Source: Ooceraea biroi
Lineage: Eukaryota > Arthropoda > Insecta > Hymenoptera > Formicidae
Length of the DNA stretch: 64,000 nt
Assembly: GCF_003672135.1 (NCBI RefSeq)
Contig: NC_039509.1
Span: forward strand, 9,186,663 to 9,250,662
Direction: 5' to 3'
The notes below the pieces were generated by a model, which was given only the letters and a program-made list of their open reading frames with translations, made no database searches and was not told the DNA's origin. The position numbers and the translations under genes were made by a program. Shown piece by piece: positions 25,604 through 38,449 of this stretch. Within the stretch, counting starts at the first letter, position 1. Every line of letters starts with the position of its first letter.

Positions 25604-26492
25604 CTGAAAAGACAAAAAATGGGGTGTTGATAAAATATCCTTTCGTGATTTCTATGAAATTTTAATTATGTTAATAGTTGGAGTGATTAAACGACAGTGA
25701 ATTTGCAAATGATAATACATTCGAGAGATTTCATCAACGCACCGTTTCATTTAGTATTTTCGATTAAAAAATGTAGAAATATGTGTTTTTACTCATTTCG
25801 TGAATTGTTAGATCAAGAAGAAGGATGTTTCACATCCGGAGCGTATTTAAAAATTTGCAGCGTGGGGCAGCACAGCAGCGACGACTCTTGAAAGTGGTGC
25901 AGTGAAGCGGTTTACTAAAGTTTACTTACTCTTTTCAGCCCTCGAGAGCGCAGTTCAACGTGAGCCGCTGTCTACGATGGATCGTGCATCCGTCCGCTGC
26001 GCTTTTCCAATGTCGCTTGTTCACCGCGATCTCTCGTGATCTTAATTAGTGAACGGCGTATGTCATTCTGTACACGCTAGTCCGCATTGCTGTTTGATTA
26101 CACCGGACTCATCATTAATTATTTAACATTAAGTTGAACGCGGGAATGGAATGTGACATGAAAAGTGAATGAATTGTGCTAGATGCGCGCGGTGAAGACA
26201 ACTTGAAGTGCAGTTTCTCCATCTAATTTAGATATCATTGGAAATCATCGATTGATTGTACGTGAAAATTTCTCAAAGTGCTCGAGGAGTGATGTTGAGT
26301 AATACGGTTGACGTACCTGGATTTTTTATTCCTAGTCATCCCACGGTGAGATGCTGGTGAGAGTTTTATTTTTTTTAACGGTGATTTGTAGACTGAGTGT
26401 CTGTTGCAGTCAGCCTTCCGAAAGAGCGTGCGAATCAAAAAGAAAATGGAGCTGCCTGTGATACATCTTTTGACGTATAAGTCGGAAAAGTC

Positions 26493-26593
26493 GGAAGAGT
26501 CGTTTTTTAACCTTAAGGATAAAGGATTCATGGAAACTGCTTATTCTGTTTATGTTCTTACTAGATATTCAATTGAAAAATAAGTTTTTCATG
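26493..26593 (+). repeat. Dispersed repeat unit with conserved short open frame, copy 1
   Basis: The unit runs from TCGGAAGAGTCGTTTTTTAA to AATAAGTTTTTCATGAT. Its frame reads GFMETAYSVYVLTRYSIEK then stop, and an upstream ATG at 26444 extends it to 45 codons. Copy 2 at 28128 keeps the same frame. It may be part of an unknown transposon or a duplicated small exon. Confidence 0.5.
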
Positions 26594-28127
26594 ATACGAA
26601 CTTCCAGACGTGATAAGAGTTATGATCACGTGGTTTCTGATTAAACGTATTTTCCGATGTATAAATAAAATGTAGGAGATAGTAGTGAACTAACTCACGA
26701 TTTTTATAAATCTACGACCTTTGTCTTGTTTTTGTTTTGTAGACTAATAACGTTTTATATACGTAATTCAATTACTTATTTTCTAGTATAGTACAGTACA
26801 TTTTCTCAAAATAAACAATTATTATGAAGATTTGTGTGTGTGTGTGCATTTCGAGGCCATGCCACTAAGTTAATCGAAATGCATTACATAAAATTTTACG
26901 ATTTTTTATTTTGCACTTTATTACAGCTAGGATATAATGAACTAAAATTACTCATATTTAAAACACAGTTATTATTTTAAAAGTCTAACAAATCCCGTTG
27001 ACGCGCAGTTTCTTAAAGTTAGAAGTTTTATAACATCTCACACGATTATCTAAACATCACACGATTATCTGAACATCGAGATTATTGTCAGAATTGATCG
27101 ACTAATCACTTAAATAATATGAGCAATTTTAATGATTTACTGGCAAATTAATAATTTCTATAATAATAATAATTAACTAAACTTGATAGAACACTTTTTC
27201 TAATCTCTAAAATATCGCGACATATCGCTTCCTGCCTTCCACTCGGCGTCCCTTGACAAAGCGCACTCAGGCGACGCAATTTCCTAAACTAGATGAAACA
27301 TATCCTGCCTCTCATTAAAAAGTCAAACGCTCTTAATTACGTTTCGCGCCCGTGTTAAGTACACTTTGCCGGGTTTCCACACGTACAACGTAATAAAGGC
27401 GACGCGTATGATAGGATCGACAGGAAGAGACACCGGGATTCCACCTTCTCGTCTCGGAGGGCAAGACAAACGTTTTACGTTTCGCGCTGGTCGCCCTTAA
27501 TTGACTCTAATTAATGACCGACCGTCATCATCAGACTCCGTGACTCACGACGCTTGCAACTCGAGCAGAATTCTAGCGTTACCGCCTTTTTACGCTATAC
27601 TGCGCGTTTATTTGAGATCCTCGGGAGATACACAAGCTATTCGACGTCTGATACTCTGCAGCGGCTTCCGCTATGAATTTAGTTGATAATAATGTAAAGT
27701 TGGAAGAGACTAATGCAGCTGTTAACTGATTACATCAATACAATTTTTAGCCTGCTCATAACAAACAATATCGCAAACCCTATTGAACGTATCAGATCGA
27801 AAAGACAACTAACAAAGAAGACGAGTTTGGCTGGATTTTCTCGATATGAATCTCATGAACTTCTATAAACGACTGCAGAAAAATCAAATATTACTTGCGA
27901 AATATTCTGATTTGCATTCCGTGAAATTTTATAATCATATAACAATCGTAATTATATCGTACGATGCTTATCATTTATTATAACACTTATATTCACTGGC
28001 TTCTTTACATCGCGATCGCATTCTTTGCATTCTTTACATCTCACATTATTTATTCTAATCGTTATATTGATTGACAATATAAATCGCTTTGCGATGATGA
28101 AATCGTTTGTCCGTAAGATTAGATTCG

Positions 28128-28292
28128 GAAGAGTCGTTTTTTAATCGTCTTAAGGATAAAGGATTCATGGAAACTGCTTATTCCGTTTTTGTTCTTACTA
28201 GATATTCAATTGAAAAATAAGTTTTTCATGGGAACTGCTTACTTTGTTTTCGTTCTTAGTAGATATTCAAGGAAAAAATAAGTTTTTCATGA
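28128..28292 (+). repeat. Dispersed repeat unit, copy 2, with a partial third copy
   Basis: From 28128 the copy-1 unit recurs with few substitutions and a 3-base insertion, so the frame stays open (GFMETAYSVFVLTRYSIEK then stop). From about 28215 the last 75 bases repeat again in tandem in diverged form (MGTAYFVFVLSRYSRKK then stop). Confidence 0.6.
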
Positions 28293-29212
28293 TCAATAAC
28301 GGGAAAACGAACTGATTCCAAGCCGAGATGAAGGGGAGGGAAGGTGCGCCGGATTAAGTCCGACGACCAGAGGGGAATGAATCATCCCCGTAGGCGAATC
28401 GAGGCGATCAATATCAAAAGTACCGCTGCCGGCTGGTATTTTTCCGCGTGCAGGTTTGAATATTAACACGAGTATCGATCCCGTATACTAAGAACAGGTG
28501 TAATAATTGATTAATTATGCGACTGAAGAAACGAGCTTGACGATTGCTCGATGGAATCGAGCGAGCTGTTCGCGCGATGCATCGTTGTGTGTAGTGCTCG
28601 ACATAAAAAGTCTCAATATTTTAAAGACTAAAGAAATGAGTAGCAAAGAGTTAATGAAACGACAGTGAATGATTTCCTTCAAGCAGGCAGATTTCATTTG
28701 TCAGAACAGGATTTCTGTATAACGTAACTGAAAGTTCTACCGTACAATCTTTATCACCTGGACGGCGTCGTCGCGTCTGCTTTTGTATCTTCCGTACACT
28801 TCCGGTTGCGACAGTGATTTTATTGTGCGGGATCCCGCCTGAAATTCCGTATGCCGAAAGGGGAGCATACAGAGAGTTCCAAGTCGCAATTGATCTTACC
28901 TTTGCATTGTTTCATCCAAGATCGATGCATGGATATGATATAAAAATGGACATACATTTAATGCAGACAGTAGGCTTTCACGTATCCAATTTTATTATTA
29001 CTCAAGATACTTATACACATTTAATAATTATCATTGATTGTTGCGAGATGTCTTAGATTCTGCTTAAAATTATTAAATGTTAAGGGAAAGATTCAACTGT
29101 AAACTGTGATTGGAAATATTTCTTCCAATTAAAAATTATATCAGACATAAGCAATTTTTCTGCAGCACAATTACATTAAATTATACTTGACGATAATTTT
29201 GTCTGTCAACAG

Positions 29213-29478
29213 AAATGATTGCATCCACCACGCAAAACTGAGACAGAAGCCGTTCGTGACGATTGAGAAGAGAGCGAATCTCATCAAAGATGAGAAATGG
29301 GACGATGCTAGCATGACCGACATCGGTGCGATTGGTATCCTGACACTCTTCCTGATCTTCGACAATCTCGAGACAGTCACAGTCGTGAACCATCATCCCG
29401 ACGATGAGTATGTCCTCGAACATGAAGTGCTTCGCGAGGATGCACTTGCTGAGGCGAAGAAACTTGAAATATATCCTG
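29213..29478 (+). CDS. CCC-A gene, probable upstream exon (acidic domain)
   Basis: A clean acceptor (TTTGTCTGTCAACAG) and a donor (CCTG|GTAAAA) bound an 88-codon open stretch that enters in phase 2 and leaves in phase 1. Phase 1 is what the next exon at 31482 needs, so the exons chain to ...KKLEIYPGPIPGCKPC. The residues are mostly charged (DEKWDDASMTD, HHPDDEYVLEHEVLREDA) around one short hydrophobic run (IGILTLFLIF). No domain is recognised. The exon that should precede it, presumably with a signal peptide, was not found. The opposite strand is also open here, so strand rests on the splice sites and phase. Confidence 0.45.
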
Positions 29479-30809
29479 GTAAAAATGAATTTTTTTCCCC
29501 TCGAGTAATTTATTTCAATTGCTATAAGAGAGATGAGGAAATTAAGTAGAAGTATGTCGGTAGAATTTTTCTCAGTGCTCGATATATATTATTCTATTTA
29601 CACGAAGATAACACTGTCTCGCATTGAAGAGTAATCTTAAAAGTTTAGCATCTAAGAAAATAATCAATCGGCAACGAGCTTCATGCTCGGACATCGAAAT
29701 TAAAGTTTACGTATTGCCTTAGAAATACAGGGTGTCTTTTAATAAGACTCAACCCCTTACAACAACATCGATAGCACGTGACCTTTTCCAATTTAGTCCG
29801 GATGCTAAAAGCGTCGCATTAACTCTTCGGACTTCTTGTCCGACTTCTACGGCCAGTCTATAAAGCGTCCTTATGAGACACGAAATGTATTTATCTTACC
29901 GCCGAGAATAGTTGCTTTGATCCATCTAACCAGCATCGTACGATTGACGTCTCAAAATTTTTCTTTTGTCAATCGCACTCCAGTCGGCATGGGCAAGAAA
30001 GGTACGTATGAGTGATTCTGTCACAGAGAAGTCACGCTGCTTCGAGACGCGAATTCTGAGCATTGCATGCTATTTTAGTACCATATGCGGATTTCCTTCA
30101 CACATGTACTATTCTAATTTTGTAGCTCGCATGCTCTTTCATATACACTCAACGTGCAAAAAATTTTGTTTAGTAAAGTAACAGAGAAATTAGATTGAAT
30201 AATTCGCCAACGAACTCAGTTCTTAGAGCAACCTTTGCTTAACTGTAGATATCAAAGTCACTTTTTCAATTATTTTTTGAATCATTTCTTAAAGTAAATT
30301 GTTATATAATTTCATGCATTGTTTCTGCATACTTACTTTAAGGCCAGAATTAGCATTGCTAATTATCAACTATCAAGCATGATGGATCGAGATAAAACAT
30401 TAAATTTTATTTACTTTTTATCGTTAATGCCAACTTGCAAATTCAATTTTCCAGCTTTTCGCAGCGATTTTTCTCATGTGCTACATCGTGCTTTTTCACG
30501 TTTCTTTTTCCTGCAGTACGAGGCAGTTATGCATGTATGAATGTCATGCAGTTATATTATATCGTATAGCACCTGACGACGTCGCTTGATCAACGATTAG
30601 GCAAAACGAGCACGTCCACGCGGTTCTTATTACGATACGGATTTGAACCGAGGATGACTGAGGAAGTGAACGGTTATCGTCTGATGTCATTCGCGGCAAT
30701 TGGAAACTGTCGATCCGCATTTTTATAATTTAATCGATTAGTCGCATCTCGGTCAATATCATCCCAGTGATGCCAGAAATGGGATACGGTAGTATACGGT
30801 GGCATTAGA

Positions 30810-30897
30810 TGGGGGATGGAGTGGGGATAGTTTCGCCACGCACCGACATTACACATAGATAGTGTGCGGCGTGAAACCATCCCCACTCCATCCCCCA
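30810..30897. repeat. G-rich/C-rich hairpin
   Basis: TGGGGGATGGAGTGGGGATA at 30810 is matched by its reverse complement ending at 30897, with about 30-bp arms and a loop of about 27 bases. It sits in the intron between two CCC-A exons. Confidence 0.75.
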
Positions 30898-31481
30898 CTG
30901 TGTCATCCTTCGATTCGATCAATTTTATTAACGAAGGCTCCATCAAGCGTCGCATCAGCGGATACGGCACACCTGTTGCTCATCGCGATTTTAGATTTAA
31001 CACAGACTTCGATCCCCAAAGGCGAGACTTGTGCGATTGCGCATCTTGTATAATTTATACGACGTTTCGCGATCGGTGCTAATACTATCTATGGTGCTAT
31101 CGTTGCTATCATCGCACGCAGATAGCCCGCTTGCATCCGCGAGCGTCCGCGACACGATTTCAGAGAGGATTATGTAAGAAAGCCTCGAGATGGCTAATTA
31201 ACGTGAATCAGAGACGCGGATTCGACGCGATTGTCATGTATTTCAATCGCGGTTGATAGCGTAGAGAGTAAAGTAATAAGTATGATCCTTAATTAATAAG
31301 CGGTTGAAGTTCTTGTATATCCGAGGAACGGTGCTCGATTCGTGCCCCTTACTTTGCTCATCCTGCAACATACATAAGAGTACTGTACCGAAATAACTTT
31401 TGTTTGCCAGCTTGATCTCTTTAGCTGCACGCGTAATCCGTTGCTTTTTTATTTTTAATTAATTGTTTTTTCTAGTCGCAG

Positions 31482-31583
31482 GACCCATCCCAGGATGCAA
31501 GCCTTGCACCAGTTCCGAGATGACTTACTACAAGAATGGAAGCGTCATCAGTGATCACTGCTGCTGCGACAGCGGCTACAACA
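31482..31583 (+). CDS. CCC-A gene, first cysteine-triplet exon
   Basis: The exon encodes PIPGCKPCTSSEMTYYKNGS followed by VISDHCCCDSGYN, holding C-x2-C-x17-CCC. It enters in phase 1 and leaves in phase 1 at a strong donor (A|GTAAGT). Two acceptors are possible: AG at 31480-31481 (used here) and AG at 31474-31475, which adds two codons (Val-Ala in place of none). The next exon at 34094 completes the split codon to Asn. A long CTGT/CT repeat begins about 20 bases after the donor. It is likely part of a secreted disulphide-rich protein; the family is not recognised. Confidence 0.6.
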
Positions 31584-31603
31584 GTAAGTGATTCAACAAA
31601 TAT

Positions 31604-32110
<507 letters not shown>

Positions 32111-33925
32111 ATTTTTTCTTTTTTGATATATTGTATATATTATTTAAAAATAATACGTTTTAGATGAGTCAAGCAAGTTGCGTGCAAGTTGCTGCAGCTT
32201 ATTTATGAAGTGTTGCCGAAGCGATGCGCTATAATTTAGCAATAATGAGCCGATCGAAATCGGCTCAGCCTTCGTCGGCGACGGAAGTCGCATTTTCCGC
32301 TCTCGTCCTTCGTTTGTTCACAGAGCGACAAGTCGTACATCGGCAAAAACCACGTCGGTTCCAGTCGGCGAATTCGTGCGTGAACGATCGGCCGTGACGA
32401 GCATGCGAGCGTTGTGCAACACGCTGCTTCACGGGGATTTAGAGCAGCGGCAATGATAGCGCGCGCGAGCGATTTGCTGCAATTCCGCGATTTGCACAAT
32501 AGTATCGCGAATCGCGCACGGTTCCACGTAACCGCAATTATTTTTAGTCGATGCGTTACGTGCCGTTACAGACACGAACCGCGTATTTACCCCTCGGGAG
32601 ACCTCGTGGAAACGATGAAGTTCCATTGTCCATGTTACAAATATCTCTTCGATTTTTTCAGAGAATTTACCTTTGCTTAGAAGACTGATAGAAAGTCGAG
32701 AATTATATGTATATAAATTTAAATCATTTAAATCTAACTGTTAAATGTTTCTAGTTTTGCTTAATTGTGGATAGATAAATTTCGGCACACGATGAAAGTC
32801 ATTTAGTGAAGTTATTTTCATGCGCAAAGAGAGGCTGGCTTCCTTTAGCTGAACGGAAGGGCAGTCACCTGTTCAAAAAATCATCGCCCGTCGTAATGAA
32901 TTATCTTAACGCTCCACGCGTTAATGTGCGAGCAGGACCCATCGAGTGACTTGTGCGATTCGTCGAGCAGATTATTTGATTATTTCATGAGCTTCTCGAA
33001 CTCCTTGCAGAACTATCATTCATCAATCTACTAGATACTTTCTGTTAAGGTTCAATGGTGATTTGTATCGTAGACGTAAATATAAATGTTATCGAATCGA
33101 ATCATCTTCAAAATAACTAAATGTGTCTTTTTCATCAACATGTACATAAATAGTAAGGATTATTCATCTTGCTGACTTCTCGAAAATTAGCATGGGATTG
33201 CGCTTTACGTTCTTCTATGTATAATTAATCATATTATTGAAATACAAGAAAAATAAGCATTCGATTCTGGAATAGAAGATACTGATAGCGAATGCCGACC
33301 ATTTGTATGTATTATCGCTCACTCCTTATTCAAGGCATCAAGTCCGTCGTCATTGCTGGCGCACGAAGATGCATTGTTGCACGCAGCGGCCACGCATGTG
33401 GAATACCGAAATCTTAAATCACCTTTCGATCACGTCTTCGTGAGTCACCGGTTCCTTCATCCTAATCGCTCATAGCGATTGAGAACCAGTCATATCCTCC
33501 TCCTCGAGACTGATTTCCATCATAGTCCGCTTTTTGTGCATCTCTCGAAAACTCCAGATCGCCAAGCGTTCAAGCTGCTCGTTCCAGTTGCATCGCCGTC
33601 CCCGGAACTGATAGTGCATCCGGAAACCGTCGCTATCTCGCTACGTTAGACAGATTAATCGTCAACCCACGTACGAAACCGGTTAATTACCGCTACATCG
33701 GACGACATGTAGCATTCTAAAAGACTTCAAGATTAGCGAATTTTGCTTTGGTAAAATTCGCCGCAATTCTACTAAACAAACGTAATTAATCAAGTAATAT
33801 TGAATTAAAAGATTGAGAGAGAAGCAATAGCGATTTATTATTTATTATTAGGGATAATTCTGAAAATTTGTAAAAAATAATAAGTTTTATGAAAAAGATT
33901 GACGCAGAAAATATCGTTCTTAATT

Positions 33926-33929
<4 letters not shown>

Positions 33930-33961
<32 letters not shown>
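33930..33961. repeat. (AT)n microsatellite
   Basis: A pure AT run in the CCC-A intron just upstream of the 34094 exon. Confidence 0.9.
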
Positions 33962-33964
<3 letters not shown>

Positions 33965-34093
33965 TATTATTTTTTACAAATATAATAGAAAATGCATATG
34001 TATCTTAGAATCTTTAATGATTCGAATTTTCTTAATAATGATTAATTACTCGTTTGATGTCCTATTCACGGATTCATTTGTCTATTGTTTCAG

Positions 34094-34219
34094 ATGTCTT
34101 TCCCTTCGTCGAGCACACTTGTCGCGTGGGACCAGAGGAATGCAAAGTGCAGGCTGGAAACTACGCGGAATATACGAGACTGCGGGACTGCTGTTGCCAC
34201 TCGTACCTGGCCTCCGTCT
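34094..34219 (+). CDS. CCC-A gene, second cysteine-triplet exon
   Basis: The acceptor TTGTTTCAG and donor CT|GTAAGT bound codons for VFPFVEHTCRVGPEECKV then QAGNYAEYTRLRDCCCHSYL. The pattern is C-x6-C-x15-CCC. It enters in phase 1, joining the 31583 donor to complete an Asn codon, and leaves in phase 1. Together with the previous exon it gives ten cysteines with two CCC triplets, the layout also seen in the exon at 46528. Best supported exon of the CCC-A gene. Confidence 0.7.
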
Positions 34220-34472
34220 GTAAGTTTCTGGAAGTGCCATGCGGGAATATCAAATGTATAAAAAGTATACAAGTACTCATTCGATCCGTGCTAGAATTAT
34301 AAACCTTTTTTATCGCGCTCGGTGTCGACTTTTTAATTGGATCCGGCGATGATCGCTTTGCGACTTCGCAATATCCTGTGGCCGTGTAATTATTTTTATT
34401 CGTACATACATTGTTTTAATCATTATTTTAATATTGTAATTATTTGTAATCAATGACGAATTCTTTTTACAG

Positions 34473-34561
34473 GGAAGTATTTGGCGATCGGCGCGAGATC
34501 GCGTACCAGCACAAATCTTACGAAGTTCCTGACAATCTTAACAGTGTTCAAATTACATTAG
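34473..34561 (+). CDS. CCC-A gene, last exon
   Basis: The acceptor TTCTTTTTACAG is followed by two bases that complete a Trp codon from the 34219 donor, then KYLAIGARSRTSTNLTKF and a short hydrophobic tail (LTILTVFKLH) before TAG at 34559-34561. The beginning (SVWKYLAIGA) parallels the SDDYRAILKSLAQG that follows the second CCC in the paralogous CCC-B exon. The hydrophobic tail is too short for a clear membrane segment. From 29213 the chained exons give about 193 residues. Confidence 0.6.
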
Positions 34562-34619
34562 TCGTTGACCTAAAACTACACTTATGATACCAAATATTTT
34601 GTATAATACCGATTATTTT

Positions 34620-34625
34620 AATAAA
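34620..34625 (+). terminator. Polyadenylation signal of CCC-A
   Basis: AATAAA 59 bases after the CCC-A stop codon, a normal distance for a short 3' UTR. Confidence 0.6.
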
Positions 34626-35970
34626 TTATTTTTCCATCGATCGAATGATACTTATACTGCTGATCCTTATAGCGTATCGACGAGAGTCTAATATTAGACT
34701 TAATTAAATTAGGAGAACGAATTTACAAGATTTTTTATAATAATCTGTAAGATAAACGGATTTAACAAGAAAAATTTAATGATTTTATTATTTTATATAC
34801 AGTTTTCTGAGGCACGTTTTTCAATAATAAGACAATCGCTATTTGTAATCATTATTAATTATATATTGTAATCATTCTAATTATGTATGCTTGCGATAAG
34901 CATCTGTATCTGTAAATATATTTGGCGCGAATCTTTATAATCTTAATTCTAAACTAGAAATTATCGTAATTACATGCAACTAATTTCTATCAAGTCTTAC
35001 AAAATACGTTGCGAAATTTATTTAATTAAAACTATGCTCGCAGAGAAAAGTCATGTAAAATTAAATGGTAGGAGACGTGATGTGGCGGAAAGTAAGACTG
35101 TTTGTGACACGTTATCTATTGTTCTAGATTTAATTGCATTACGACAGTATTTGTTGCAATCGTGGTAAATAAGAGACATGTTTACGGAGGCCGAGATTCT
35201 TTTATTAATTAAATAATCAGTGTGATGCGCACGCAAACTGCGGTGTAGAAATGCATTTAGAGAATGCAACAGTGATGACATAAATTACATTCTACGTGTA
35301 AATCATAAAATGCTTCAAACGTGAATATATCTAATTTTTTTTATATGAAGAACTTCACGAACGCTGCGTCATTTAGGTAGAAACGATTTAAGTAGATCAG
35401 TAGGAAAATGATTCTCTTGGCTTTCTAATTATCGCTTCGTTCTGACCTACATTTCTCAATTTGACGCGCACAGTCCTTCTAATTTAGATTCTAATTTAGA
35501 TTCCTCTGGATGACAAGTTTTCTCGTGATGTCAACATGGCAATCAAAATAACAGAAAGTAAAAAAATGTTATTGCGAAGTGAAGAAAGAATATAAGTCAA
35601 TCTTTACAGAGACTTATCCTTAATAAAATTTTATAATATTAATATAAAAAAATGCGTAGTTAGAAATACTTAAATTAAAATATCTATCTAGACTAATGAG
35701 AGAACGAATGAATTCCCCTCTTTACTCAAGATAAAGTTTCTTTTTGTGGTACGATCTTTTTTTCAAAATTTATAAATATATTATTTGTGAAATTTGCAAT
35801 TGTTTCATGAATCCCAGATCAGCATCCGCGACGGCATTTTTTCTTTTTTTTCTCTCTATTTGCCGGCACATAGGAAGAGAAGGATGATCATCGACCAGTT
35901 ACGAGTAACGGACACATCGACCGCGTTCTACAACGAAGGCGAGATTCGTGACTAAAAGTTGTGTGGTTTT

Positions 35971-36160
35971 ATGAAAGAAATCGAAGCAAGAGTCGCAAGC
36001 GATCTCATTCCTCTGAAAAATCTCTGTCGTGTTGATAGCAAGTACGAATCGTGTCGAGAGCAGCTTCGAGTTTGTTGGATTTTGCAGCTAAAACTGTCGT
36101 TCCTGATAGTTTTACTTGGAATCGGTGCTCTGTTACATTGCTGCTCAACCGGTGCATCAG
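35971..36160 (+). CDS. CCC-B gene, candidate signal-peptide exon
   Basis: From ATG 35971 the frame runs MKEIEARVASDL... to a hydrophobic core (LSFLIVLLGIGALLHCC) followed by STGAS, and ends at a donor (CAG|GTACGC) in phase 1. The core with small residues after it looks like a signal peptide or signal anchor, though about 45 residues precede it, so the real start may be further in or on another exon. It lies 1.4 kb after the CCC-A polyadenylation signal, on the same strand. Linkage to the next exon works in phase only with the inner acceptor at 36695. Confidence 0.4.
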
Positions 36161-36673
36161 GTACGCCGATTATTATATTATTCATGTAGCTTATTTGATT
36201 ATTACATTATCGTGCCCAAAAAAGAGATTATTATTTTTTCTTGTACGCTATAAAGGAGAAAAATCTATAACAAAAAGATATTGAAGAAACAGATGTTACT
36301 GTGTACTTTTAAGTAAACATTTTCTAATATGTTAGATAAAATGATTTGATGATAAAAATTATTTTTTTATAACAATACAGATTGTAAACTTTTAATTCTA
36401 ATTATAATAGATAAAATGAAATACAGTACTTTAAGTATTTCTCACTTCTTTAGAGATATTTTATATTTTATTTACAATTTATAAAATAATATAAATAATC
36501 GTAATAATATAAATGTTTTGTATAAAAATTATTTTATTATAGTAATATTACAGATTACAATTTTTTAATTCTAAATATTGAATATATAACACAGGGTTTT
36601 CTTTGAAAGTTAACAAATATTATAACTTAAGTAATGATATTGTTTAATAAAAATCCCTGGGAGTGTCTTCCAG

Positions 36674-36804
36674 ACGAGCATGAGAAAAATAGCAGGCAGA
36701 TCATTTATCAAGGGCAGCTTTACTATTGACGCCTTTGCTTTGAATGAAGTTTCAAAACAGTTCCAAGGGAATTATTCATTCGCACCAGGATACAGACCAC
36801 AAAA
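36674..36804 (+). CDS. CCC-B gene, middle exon
   Basis: The open stretch encodes RSFIKGSFTIDAFALNEVSK then QFQGNYSFAPGYRPQ, ending at CAAAA|GTAAGT in phase 2, which is what the 46528 exon needs. The acceptor at 36673 (GTCTTCCAG) would be entered in phase 0. An inner acceptor (AGCAG ending 36695) would accept the phase-1 donor at 36160 and give ...STGASG-RSFIKGS. With that choice the protein is 150 residues. Which acceptor is right is unresolved. The region between the signal exon and the first cysteine resembles a propeptide. Confidence 0.5.
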
Positions 36805-37327
36805 GTAAGTAAATTTCTCGTAAATTTGCTGACTTTGGTACAAGTTGTACATATACAAACGATATAGTTCGCAAAAACGTTATGCGGTTTACATTTATCA
36901 CGAGTAGCAAAATATCGAAAAGCTGTCGGCTTCAAAATATTTGCTGCGCGTAGAATGCGTATAAAACTTCATTTTTGAATAAAGTTGAATTTAAAATTGT
37001 CAAGGTTTGAAAGGTTCAAATATTCAAATGATTGACATATAATATCGGATATTTGATATTTTAACGTTGTCAAATAATTAATCTTAATTCTACACGTAAC
37101 AACGACATTAAAATATTATTGTTGACATAAATAGATACATCAATACATTCTGAAATATGAGTATGGAAATTAGAAAAATTTTACAGGGTGACCATTAGGA
37201 TTGTGTTGAAAGTAACTGCTTATATTTCACTTCCTTGACTTCGGCGATCATTTTACTCATTAGAGTCTGGTACTTGAGATTCGTCAATTTTATTTGAGTC
37301 GTTGTACAAGCCAAATTACGAGTCACG

Positions 37328-37516
37328 ATGAATGCTCTAAGCATCGAAGAAGAAGTATTTCTTATTGAGTGCTTTTACAGTAGAGGCAAAACTTATTGCG
37401 AGGCGTATCGTGGATTTCGTAGTAAATATGGATCTAAAAAAGTTTCAAGCGAAACTATACTCAGAAAGTATGAAATCGCGAAACTAACCTATCCTAATTT
37501 AACATTATGCTGTTAA
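37328..37516 (+). pseudogene. Mariner-like transposase, N-terminal fragment
   Basis: ATG opens MNALSIEEEVFLIECFYSRG, an N-terminal helix-turn-helix region of mariner type, and the frame stops after about 62 codons. Decayed continuation (DNFRTYGTLNDRRHDLPGPS-like) reaches 37629 where the hAT element is inserted. The gene is therefore broken both by decay and by insertion. Confidence 0.75.
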
Positions 37517-38110
37517 TCTGAGATTTTATTTATTGTTCAATATTTTTCGCAGAATTATTGATAATTTTAGAACGTACGGCACTTTGAATGATCGCAGACA
37601 TGATTTACCCGGTCCATCTCGAACAATTACAACGGACTAGGGTTGCACGAGACCCAAGACAAGACAATATTCGTGAAAATATTGTGTTGGTCTTGAAAAT
37701 TTTAATCTTGTCTTGATCTTGAGTGAATTTTTGGACCAAAATCTTGTCTTGTCTTGTCTCGATTTTAACAATTAATCGAAATTAACAATTTTTATCTAAC
37801 AATTGTTAATAAATATTAACAATTGTATACTCAACAATTATTTACAAAGACACGGACCTTTCGGATATGTATGATCTTGTTTTGACTAAGTTGTAGGCTT
37901 GTTTTCAATTTGGTCTCACTTATTTGCTGATCTCAGCCGATTGCGGACGCATTTCTCTGCACGTCACGTATTGTCTTCATGTATTCTATCAGTCTTTCTT
38001 TGGCAGTAAGTAGGCATTTTAACCGTTATTGTATTGTAAATTATTTACAATAATATTTAATATAATCTTATTCTAAAAAAGGCGTGTTACTCTTTATAAT
38101 ATAATTGAAA

Positions 38111-38449
38111 ATAATTGTACAATTAAACGAACTTACCAAATGAAGTTCGATTGTAATTATGCCTGGTGTCTCGTCCGGATGGATAAAGAACTGTGTAGTC
38201 ATGCTTCTCTGACTGCATATCCAACAGAGTTTTAAAAATAAAAAATAAAATAGAAAAACGGGGCCCATTTTGCCCCGCCGCGCTGCGCGCGCCCGTAACC
38301 TCATTATTTCAAAGTTGCGAGGCAAATCGCCTAATATAAAGGGAGGAAAGAAGCCAAAGGCTTTGGGTGGGGAAAGTTCATCCAGACGAAACACCAGGCA
38401 TAATTACAATCGAACTTCACTTGGTAAGTTCGTTTAATTGTACAATTAT
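38111..38449. repeat. Foldback copy of the unknown TIR element (left side)
   Basis: ATAATTGTACAATTAAACG opens, and its reverse complement closes, a 339-bp palindromic unit. The interior again pairs (ATGCCTGGTGTCTCGTCC against GACGAAACACCAGGCAT). Positions 38158 to about 38300 match, in reverse orientation, the right end of the large element (43905-44082), including GGGGCCCATTTTGCCCCGCC. Confidence 0.75.

Larger units (their letters stand above)
25604..29212. other. Gene-poor stretch upstream of the CCC-A exons
   Basis: No protein gene is supported. The first exon of CCC-A should lie here or nearby but was not identified. The stretch contains the duplicated short-frame repeat (26493-26593 and 28128-28292). 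Confidence 0.35.
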
